DNA from: Psychroserpens ponticola
GTDB taxonomy: Bacteria > Bacteroidota > Bacteroidia > Flavobacteriales > Flavobacteriaceae
Length of the DNA: 64,000 nucleotides
NCBI RefSeq assembly: GCF_023556315.2
Contig: NZ_CP116221.1
Coordinates: 2,429,001 to 2,493,000 of the forward strand
Reading direction: 5' to 3'
In this document: in pieces, positions 57,390 through 64,000 of the stretch
How the letters are laid out: the number at the start of each line of letters is the position of its first letter
How positions within the stretch are numbered: position 1 is the stretch's first letter
Made by a program: the position numbers and the translations under genes
Notes under the pieces: generated by a model
Told to the model about the DNA's origin: nothing
What the model saw: only the letters and a program-made list of their open reading frames with translations
Databases searched by the model: none

Positions 57390-57497
57390 TTAGTCTTTCT
57401 TATTCATTTTATAGATGAGATATATAAAACCTATTAAAAAATGAAGTAATATAATTCCACCTACTATATATATTGTTAAATTTGAATTATCATGCAT
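57390..57497 (-). CDS. Possible 35-residue membrane peptide
   Basis: ATG at 57497 opens MHDNSNLTIYIVGGIILLHF and ends IYLIYKMNKKD, a single predicted membrane helix with a basic C-terminal tail. It lies just upstream of the riboswitch promoter on the same strand. The clean helix and positive-inside tail look gene-like, but a 35-codon frame in AT-rich DNA could arise by chance. Confidence 0.4.
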   Translation of the reverse strand: MHDNSNLTIYIVGGIILLHFLIGFIYLIYKMNKKD

Positions 57498-57549
57498 AAC
57501 AGTAATTTTAATCAAAATTAGAGATTACATCTCATTCTAACAGTTACAA

Positions 57550-58704
57550 ATGTTACAAAACAAACACTTTTTTATTGTTTATTTTCTACTATTCATAATC
57601 ACAAGTTGTAAAGAAGACAAAAGGCTAAACAGAACGCTTCCATCACAACCAGAGCAAGCTAAAAACAAATACGCTGAAGGCTTTTCAGTTATAAAAAACG
57701 ATAATTATAGCATCTTATACATAAAAAATCCTTGGCCTAAATCTGAAAAACATTATAAATACGCATTGATACCTAAAGAAAATGTATCTAAAGTCACTTT
57801 AAACAAAGCCAATTTTGATGGTATTTTAACAATACCTGTTCAGAAAATCGTAGTCACTTCAACAACTCATATTCCTGCACTAGAACTTTTGGGTGTTGAG
57901 GAAACCCTTATTGGTTTTCCAGGAACAAATTATGTGTCTTCAGAAAGAACTAGACTAAGAATAGATAATAAAGATATTAGAGAACTAGGTAAGAACGAAG
58001 GCATAAATACTGAAGTTTTATTAGAAATCCAACCAGATCTTGTTGTTGGTTTTGGTATCGATGGAAACAACAAAACTTTTGAAACCATCAAAAAATCTGG
58101 CACTCCTGTCATTTATAATGGAGATTGGGTAGAAACGTCTCCGTTAGCAAAAGCAGAATGGATTAAATTTTTTGGTGTCCTTTATGATAAGGAAAAAGTA
58201 GCTGATTCTATTTTCAATCAGATTGAAACCGAATATTTAAAAACAAAAGCAATTGCTTCAAAACTAACTAAGCAACCAACAGTTTTGTGTGGCGCTATGT
58301 ATAAAGACATCTGGTATTTACCAAACGGAACAAGTCCTGAAGCACAAATTCTTAAAGATGCCAATGTAAATTATTTATGGAGTGACACTAAAGACAAAGG
58401 AAGCATTGCATTAAGCTTTGAAACCGTTTTTAACAAAGCTAAAGATGCTGATTTATGGCTAAGTCCATCCTATTACAATAGTTTAAATTCTCTTAAAAAA
58501 GCAAGTGAGCACTACAGTGAATTTAAAGCCTTTAAAAATAAAAATGTATATTCTTTTGTAAATACTACAGGAAAAACTGGTGGTGTTATGTATTATGAAT
58601 TAGGTACAGCTAGACCAGATTTAGTCTTAAAAGATATTATTAAAATCTGTCATCCAGAGTTATTAGAAGATTATCAAACATCCTTTTTTAAACCCTTAGA
58701 ATAA
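57550..58704 (+). CDS. ABC transporter substrate-binding lipoprotein (BtuF-like)
   Basis: The 384-residue protein has a lipobox (FIITSCKEDK) and a Peripla_BP_2 fold (about 95-365). Markers are KIVVTSTTHIPALELLGVEE, LIGFPG, EVLLEIQPDLVVGFG and AEWIKFFG. The fold class binds cobalamin, haem or siderophores. Cobalamin is favoured by the neighbouring riboswitch-controlled receptor. First gene of a three-gene importer. A -7-like box TAAATTTG lies at 57477-57484. No riboswitch is seen on this strand. Confidence 0.9.
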   Translation: MLQNKHFFIVYFLLFIITSCKEDKRLNRTLPSQPEQAKNKYAEGFSVIKNDNYSILYIKNPWPKSEKHYKYALIPKENVSKVTLNKANFDGILTIPVQKIVVTSTTHIPALELLGVEETLIGFPGTNYVSSERTRLRIDNKDIRELGKNEGINTEVLLEIQPDLVVGFGIDGNNKTFETIKKSGTPVIYNGDWVETSPLAKAEWIKFFGVLYDKEKVADSIFNQIETEYLKTKAIASKLTKQPTVLCGAMYKDIWYLPNGTSPEAQILKDANVNYLWSDTKDKGSIALSFETVFNKAKDADLWLSPSYYNSLNSLKKASEHYSEFKAFKNKNVYSFVNTTGKTGGVMYYELGTARPDLVLKDIIKICHPELLEDYQTSFFKPLE

Positions 58705-59721
58705 TTGCCAAATACACATTCATATAAGCTATCCTTCTCTATACTAATTTTAGTATTGATACTTTGTTTTTTTACAAATATAAGTTTAGGTTCTGTTTCA
58801 ATCCCTTTAAGAACAATCTTAGATAGTTTAATTGGCACGACTGACAATTATATCATTCAAAATTACAGACTTCCAAAAGCCATAACAGCTATATTAGTCG
58901 GATCTGGTTTAGGTATTTCTGGGCTTTTAATGCAAACACTATTTAGAAACCCATTAGCAGGTCCTTTCGTTTTAGGCATTAGCTCTGGTGCAAGCCTTGG
59001 TGTAGCCTTAATTATTTTAGGCTCAGGAGTATTTGGAGGTGTATTTGCAACACTATTTATTTCAAAATGGAGTGTTGTTATTGCTGCTAGCTTAGGTAGT
59101 TTTCTTGTGTTATTAGCTGTGCTTTTAGTGTCTTCAAAAGTTAGAGACACTATGGCTATTTTAATTATAGGTCTAATGTTTGGAAGTATTACTGCAGCTG
59201 TAGTGAGTGTCCTCTCCTATTTTAGTTCTGCGGAACAATTACAACAATACATTTTTTGGGGATTTGGGAGCTTAGGAAACTTATCTTGGAATGAAATTTT
59301 GATCTTTTTTTGTATTTATCTTTTCGGAATCGTATTAACTGTTGTATCAATAAAAGCATTAAATACCTTCTTATTGGGCGAAAATTATGCAAAAAGCTTA
59401 GGTTTAAATATTAAACAAAGTCGGTTAATCATCATATTAGCTACAAGTTTACTTGCTGGTACAATTACAGCATTTGCTGGACCAATAGCCTTTATCGGAC
59501 TCGCAATTCCGCACATGACAAGACAATTATTTAATACATCTAATCACAAAATATTACTACCTGCAGTATTTTTATTTGGAGCTATAGTGATGCTTATTTG
59601 TGATAGCATTGCCCAATTACCAAACAGTGGTTATATGTTACCAATTAATGCAATTACATCTTTAATTGGCGCTCCTGTTGTGATTTGGTTATTAGTAAGA
59701 AAACGAAAAATGATGTTTTAG
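58705..59721 (+). CDS. FecCD family ABC permease (BtuC-like)
   Basis: The 338-residue inner-membrane permease has about nine to ten helices. It contains the family block GSGLGISGLLMQTLFRNPLA followed by GISSGASLG, and the ATPase-coupling region GPIAFIGLAIPHMTRQLF. The start is TTG, directly after the stop of the upstream gene (58702-58704) with no gap. No nearby ATG would keep the first helix. It partners with the adjacent binding protein and ATPase. Confidence 0.93.
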   Translation: MPNTHSYKLSFSILILVLILCFFTNISLGSVSIPLRTILDSLIGTTDNYIIQNYRLPKAITAILVGSGLGISGLLMQTLFRNPLAGPFVLGISSGASLGVALIILGSGVFGGVFATLFISKWSVVIAASLGSFLVLLAVLLVSSKVRDTMAILIIGLMFGSITAAVVSVLSYFSSAEQLQQYIFWGFGSLGNLSWNEILIFFCIYLFGIVLTVVSIKALNTFLLGENYAKSLGLNIKQSRLIIILATSLLAGTITAFAGPIAFIGLAIPHMTRQLFNTSNHKILLPAVFLFGAIVMLICDSIAQLPNSGYMLPINAITSLIGAPVVIWLLVRKRKMMF

Positions 59722-60513
59722 ATGGAAAAGACAAGCAAACATATCATTCTAAAAACTGACAACCTTTCCATTGGTTACACGTCAAAGAAAAGTGAATCTG
59801 TAATCGCTAAAAATATCAATATTGAATTAAAACAAGGTGAACTCATCGGATTAGTTGGTGCGAATGGAATAGGCAAATCTACATTATTAAGAACCTTAAC
59901 ATCGCTACAGCAACCTCTAAGTGGAAGTATCTATTTAAATGAAAAATCGCTAGAAAATCTCTCTTCAGTTGAGTTAGCAAAAACCATGAGTTTGGTATTA
60001 ACCGAACAACTCATGTCTAAAAATTTATCAGTTTATGAACTCATCGCGCTTGGCAGACAACCTTATACAAATTGGGTAGGCAATCTATCCGAAGAAGATA
60101 CTTCTATTATTAATAAAGCAATACTACAAACTAATCTTTCAGAATTAAAGCATCGAAAATGTTTTGAACTAAGTGATGGTCAACTTCAAAAAGTGATGAT
60201 TGCACGTGCTTTAGCTCAAGACACAGACCTTATTATTTTAGATGAACCTACAACGCATCTAGATATGTATCATAAAGCATACATATTAAAACTACTTCAA
60301 AAACTTGCTAAAGACACAAATAAAACCATCCTATTTTCATCTCATGAAATTGATTTAGCAATTCAATTATGTGACACGATGGTTGTTATGACTACCAATA
60401 CTGTTTTATCAGATTCTCCAAGTAATCTTATTGAAAATGGCGTCTTTGAAAGCCTATTCCCAAAAGACTTAATTAGTTTTGATAAAAACGCTGGCAACTT
60501 CAGAGTGAACTAA
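59722..60513 (+). CDS. ABC transporter ATP-binding protein (BtuD/FecE-like)
   Basis: The 263-residue ATPase has Walker A GANGIGKST (46-54), signature LSDGQ (150-154), Walker B LIILDEP (170-176) and the H-loop in SSHEID. The signature is LSDGQ rather than LSGGQ, a tolerated variation. Its start codon follows the permease stop without a gap. It powers the BtuCD-type importer. Confidence 0.95.
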   Translation: MEKTSKHIILKTDNLSIGYTSKKSESVIAKNINIELKQGELIGLVGANGIGKSTLLRTLTSLQQPLSGSIYLNEKSLENLSSVELAKTMSLVLTEQLMSKNLSVYELIALGRQPYTNWVGNLSEEDTSIINKAILQTNLSELKHRKCFELSDGQLQKVMIARALAQDTDLIILDEPTTHLDMYHKAYILKLLQKLAKDTNKTILFSSHEIDLAIQLCDTMVVMTTNTVLSDSPSNLIENGVFESLFPKDLISFDKNAGNFRVN

Positions 60514-60664
60514 CTCATTTACAATCAGTTTCAATCAACTATGAAAACAATTTCGCAAAGTCCTATTTCGATATACTGCAAAAAAAACTGTTTAAAAGCA
60601 AATCAAAATGCATTATAAGCAGATAAAAATTTATAATTTGCATACTAATAACCAATGCTAAAAA

Positions 60665-61897
60665 ATGTCAAGACTAACCAACCCTTTCATCTTATTATTT
60701 TGTACCTGTTTTATGGTCACAGGATACTCACAAAACGATACTAAAACTGCTGAATACAGAAGAAGTTCTCTGTATACACTTATGGTCGCAGATTCGACCA
60801 GAAACTTCAGTCAACTTATTCAAGAAACCTTTGTTGATTCCAAAATTCCTGAGAAATTTAACAACCATGTTACAAATGAAAGAAGTATTCCAAAATTATA
60901 TAATGATTCTCTGTCTAAAGCAGAATTAAAAGAAGCACAAAAAGTTGCCATTACTGAGTATTTATCTACTCATGATATTGCAAAATCAATGGTCGCAAAA
61001 TGGTTCAACAGAAGCGAACAAGGCGGATTTAATATGGATTTAATATCTGAAAGAGGCTTTTATAATGCTTCAGATTTAGACGTTAAAATTGCAAAAAACA
61101 GTGAGCGTGGAACAGCAATGCTAGCTGATGCAGGTGAAGAGCTTATTAAAAACACCTTTGTAATAGTAAACAATTTCAAATACACAGATAAAGAAGAAGT
61201 TGCTGAAAAAGCAAAAGGTTTATTAGCTTCAATTGGAAGTGTTGCAGTATTAGCTGGAGCTAGTGAAGTAGCCGAAGTAACTGAAGTAGCTAGTGAAGGT
61301 GTAGGCATATTAGGTAAAGGATATGTAATAAAAACTGATGCGCTTTTATTCAGACTTAAATGGAATGATGAAGTAGCAAGTATATTCTATAATGACTACT
61401 GGACAGAAGATGAACAAATTGACGAAGAAAGAGTGAACGCATTTAATGAGTCTAATGTATTTGAATTAGAATATATTGGAACTCAAATGGCTTGGGCAGA
61501 TTTACAAAGTACAACATATACTAAAAAAACTGACGAAGAATTAATTACTATAGCTACTATGAAAGCGTCAGATGCAGTAACTGCAAAATTGCAAAGAGAG
61601 TATGAAGTATTTAGAACAAAAACACCTCTAATGAGTTCTGATCCTTTATCAGCTAAAATAGGATTAAAAGAAGGTTTAGAAAAAGGTGATAAATATGAAG
61701 TTTTGGAACAAGTCCTTAATAAAGAAGGTAAAACTGAATACAAGAGAGTTGGAGTAATCAAAGTTGATAAGAATCAAATTTGGGATAACAGATTTAATGC
61801 AGATGAAGAAAATACAGATGATACTCTCGAATACACCGTTTTTAGTGGAAAAAAGAAGAAATTTTATGCAGGAATGCTAATTCGTCAAATTAATTAA
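60665..61897 (+). CDS. Secreted protein of unknown function
   Basis: The 410-residue protein has a signal peptide (about 1-23, ending VTGYSQ). The middle (about 155-230) contains LADAGEELIKNTFVIVNNFK, a Lys/Glu-rich helix and an Ala/Val-rich stretch that could be a second hydrophobic segment. The C-terminal third has KIGLKEGLEKGDKYEVLEQV and NQIWDNR, resembling a small beta domain. Similar proteins occur widely in Bacteroidota, but I cannot name a family with confidence. It starts a run of four closely spaced same-strand genes, so it probably heads an operon. Confidence 0.75.
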   Translation: MSRLTNPFILLFCTCFMVTGYSQNDTKTAEYRRSSLYTLMVADSTRNFSQLIQETFVDSKIPEKFNNHVTNERSIPKLYNDSLSKAELKEAQKVAITEYLSTHDIAKSMVAKWFNRSEQGGFNMDLISERGFYNASDLDVKIAKNSERGTAMLADAGEELIKNTFVIVNNFKYTDKEEVAEKAKGLLASIGSVAVLAGASEVAEVTEVASEGVGILGKGYVIKTDALLFRLKWNDEVASIFYNDYWTEDEQIDEERVNAFNESNVFELEYIGTQMAWADLQSTTYTKKTDEELITIATMKASDAVTAKLQREYEVFRTKTPLMSSDPLSAKIGLKEGLEKGDKYEVLEQVLNKEGKTEYKRVGVIKVDKNQIWDNRFNADEENTDDTLEYTVFSGKKKKFYAGMLIRQIN

Positions 61898-61909
61898 AAA
61901 TAAATAATC

Positions 61910-62431
61910 ATGAAATTAAAACACGTAATACTGTCAGTACTTTTTATAGGTTTTTGTACAAGTGTAAACGCACAATGGAAAAAAAATAAAGCCAACGAGG
62001 ATACCAAAATTTGGAGATATGATTTAGAATGTGAAGGTATTGCTAAACAAGGATCAAAACTTGTAAAAGTATGGTCGTATTCTAAAAACCCAAAACACGC
62101 TATTTCTCGTGGAATGAAAAATGCAGTACACGGAATCATCTTCAAAGGTTTTGCTGGAGGAGGACAAGGTTGTACTCAATTTAGAGCTTTAGTAAATGAC
62201 CCTTCGCTAGAAGAAAAACACAAAGAGTTTTTTGAAAGCTTTTTTGCTGATGGTGGAGCATATTTAAGATATGTTAGTTCTGCTACTGATGGCAATATTG
62301 CTCCTGGTGATCGATTAAAAATAAGCAAACGAGAGTACAAAATTGGAATTGTTGTTAATGTATTAACCGACCAATTAAGAAGACTACTAGAAGAGAAAGG
62401 TATTGTTAAGTCTCTAAACTCAGGATTTTAA
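61910..62431 (+). CDS. Small secreted protein, Bacteroidota conserved
   Basis: The 173-residue protein has a signal peptide (ending SVNAQW), a W-R-Y-D-L-E-C-E-G motif, LVKVWSYSKNP and KNAVHGIIFKGFAGGGQGCT. Proteins with this KxAVHGIIFKG pattern are common in Bacteroidota, and from memory they neighbour the DUF6175 family. The function is unknown. It starts 12 bp after the previous gene. Confidence 0.75.
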   Translation: MKLKHVILSVLFIGFCTSVNAQWKKNKANEDTKIWRYDLECEGIAKQGSKLVKVWSYSKNPKHAISRGMKNAVHGIIFKGFAGGGQGCTQFRALVNDPSLEEKHKEFFESFFADGGAYLRYVSSATDGNIAPGDRLKISKREYKIGIVVNVLTDQLRRLLEEKGIVKSLNSGF

Positions 62432-62447
62432 TTAAAAAATAATAAAA

Positions 62448-63404
62448 ATGAAATCATATAAATTATTTACCCTCATAACATTTACATTATTCTGTTTATT
62501 GAGTTTTGGTCAAGCAAAGAAACCTACTCTAATGGTTGTTCCAAGTGATGTTTGGTGTAACCAAAATGGTTATATGCTAAATTTTGATAATCAAGGATCT
62601 ACGATAAGAATTCCAGATTACAAAAGAGCATTTCAAGAAAATGCAGAAGTATTACAAGTCATTAGCCAAATTAATGGAATGATGGCAGAAAGAGGGTTCC
62701 CTCTTAAAAATATGGAGTCTGCTATAAAAACTATGGAATCTAATGCTGTGGAAGATGCCTTAAGAAGCTCTAAAGATTCTGGAGCTTCAGTAAATGAAAG
62801 TCCGATTGATGCCATCAAAAAAGCGGCTAAAGCAGATATTATTATTCAATTAACTTGGACCGTTAATAAAACTGGCCCTAAGAAATCTATAAATTTCAAT
62901 CTTCAAGGATTAGATGCTTACACAGACAAACAAGTTGCAACAGCAACTGGAACTGGAGCACCTTCTTTTTCGGCTGAAACACCTGTACTACTTTCTGAAG
63001 CCGTAATTTCTCATATGGACAACTTCACCTTATCACTACAAGATCATTTTGATGACATGTTTGAAAATGGACGTGAAATTATTGTAAGAATCCAAACTTG
63101 GGATGATTGGGATGGTGATTTAGAAACTGAATTTGGTGGTGAAGATGAATTAGGATATGTTATTGAAGATTGGTTAGCTGACAATACGGTAAAAGGAAGA
63201 TTTAGCACTACAGATATCACAGAAACTATGGCACTATTTGAACAAGTAAGAATTCCATTATACAATGATAAAGGTAGAGCTATTGATGCTCGAAGATATG
63301 TAAGAGAATTAAGTAAGTATTTAAAAAATGCACCTTTTAATATTCCAAATAAATTAGTTATGAAAGGACTTGGAAGAGCAACCATAATACTTGGAAGTAA
63401 ATAA
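62448..63404 (+). CDS. DUF6175-like secreted protein
   Basis: The 318-residue protein has a signal peptide (ending LSFGQ) and KKPTLMVVPSDVWCNQNGYM. A segment with AKADIIIQLTWTVNKTGPKK and SINFNLQGLDAYTDKQVATA recalls periplasmic lipoproteins that bundle sheet strands (CsgG/LpoB-like folds). It ends with a helical part and NKLVMKGLGRATIILGSK. It matches my recollection of DUF6175. The function is unknown; an envelope assembly role is conjecture. It lies 16 bp after the previous gene. Confidence 0.7.
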   Translation: MKSYKLFTLITFTLFCLLSFGQAKKPTLMVVPSDVWCNQNGYMLNFDNQGSTIRIPDYKRAFQENAEVLQVISQINGMMAERGFPLKNMESAIKTMESNAVEDALRSSKDSGASVNESPIDAIKKAAKADIIIQLTWTVNKTGPKKSINFNLQGLDAYTDKQVATATGTGAPSFSAETPVLLSEAVISHMDNFTLSLQDHFDDMFENGREIIVRIQTWDDWDGDLETEFGGEDELGYVIEDWLADNTVKGRFSTTDITETMALFEQVRIPLYNDKGRAIDARRYVRELSKYLKNAPFNIPNKLVMKGLGRATIILGSK

Positions 63405-63420
63405 TAAAAAAACAAGACAA

Positions 63421-64000
63421 TGAAAAACGCTTTAGCAATATTATTTTGTTTCGCTTCAATTGTAGCAATTGGACAAAACAATGACTATGCAATCAACTTA
63501 GGAGCTTATGTTCCTGATCAAATTGAAAATGTACCAGCATCAGCAAAAAAGATGTTAATTAATAAACTCGGACAACTAGTTACGGCAAATGGCATAAGTG
63601 ACAATCAATACAATTCAAGGTTTATAATTACTCCTAATATTGTTGTTGCTACAAAAGAAATTATGCCAACAGCACCAGTAAAAGTAGTTCTTGTTTTAGA
63701 TGTTACTTTATACATAGGAGATGGAATCTCAGGAACATTATACGCTAGTGAAACATTTAATGTAAAAGGTGTTGGAACTACAGAAACAAAGGCTTATATG
63801 CAGGCATTAAAACGTCTTAAACCTAAAAATGAAGCGATGCAAGATTTTATCGCAAGAGGAAAAGATAAAATCATAGATTACTATAACACTAATTGTTCGC
63901 AAATACAAAAAGAGGCATCCATTCTTGAAAATTCTGGTCAGGTAGAAGAAGCATTAGGGCTAATGTTAGGCATACCAGCATCTAGTTCTTGTTTTGAAAA
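63421..64000 (+). CDS. Secreted protein of unknown function, cut by the window edge
   Basis: The frame opens at ATG 63421 with a signal peptide (MKNALAILFCFASIVAIGQ) and stays open to the end of the window (193 codons). Visible parts are FIITPNIVVATKEIMPTAPV and LVLDVTLYIGDGISGTLYAS, consistent with a beta-rich domain. A helical, possibly TPR-like stretch follows (QVEEALGLMLGIPASSSCFE). It is 16 bp after the DUF6175-like gene and belongs to the same run. Confidence 0.75.

Overview
The window looks like a chromosome segment of a marine-type Flavobacteriaceae bacterium (phylum Bacteroidota). The grounds are the low GC content, promoters carrying the Bacteroidota -7 box (TAnnTTTG), the type IX secretion (T9SS) sorting domains, a PorP/SprF-like protein beside a giant adhesin, DUF4252 proteins beside an ECF sigma factor, and the rpsF-rpsR-rplI/DUF6495 arrangement. 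No species is claimed.

Region 1 (about 1-5.5 kb) is an accessory, decaying zone. It holds a frameshifted UvrD-type helicase fragment running off the left edge, a frameshifted C-terminal fragment with an ExK motif, a two-gene cassette (two-TM membrane protein plus a P-loop NTPase) and a DUF2971 gene. Related repeats of about 130 bp lie at cassette boundaries and contain stop codons of the units. A remnant of an HsdM N-terminus lies just beyond. A 3' half of tRNA-Met with tandem GAACAC boxes sits at about 4.87-5.06 kb, and a degenerate second copy sits at about 13.45-13.56 kb. This suggests old integrations at a tRNA-Met gene around the 8.5 kb between them.

Region 2 (5.5-36.6 kb) is a cluster of surface proteins. 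A T9SS type B adhesin with SprB-type repeats and its PorP/SprF partner lie on the minus strand. Three plus-strand T9SS type A proteins follow: a 3275-residue DUF285/HYR/LamG protein, an M14 carboxypeptidase, and a 3274-residue anchor-D/GEVED/MAM/LamG protein. The two giants share a LamG-plus-C-terminal module. All four transcription units carry a tandem direct repeat (consensus GCWTTTYATCGA, 20-21 bp apart) upstream, which suggests one shared regulator.

Region 3 (36.7-55.1 kb) is ordinary chromosome: hisS, a MacB-like permease, DUF6495, rplI-rpsR-rpsF, a LytTR response regulator, priA, two small lipoproteins, a four-repeat secreted protein, DUF2147, a YihY/BrkB protein, purB, an ECF sigma factor with a probable anti-sigma factor and two DUF4252 proteins, and an S41 protease.

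Region 4 (55.1-60.5 kb) is a cobalamin uptake locus: a TonB-dependent receptor behind a cobalamin riboswitch, and a divergent BtuF/BtuC/BtuD-like ABC importer. Region 5 (60.6-64 kb) is a run of four small secreted proteins of poorly known Bacteroidota families; the last is cut by the window edge.
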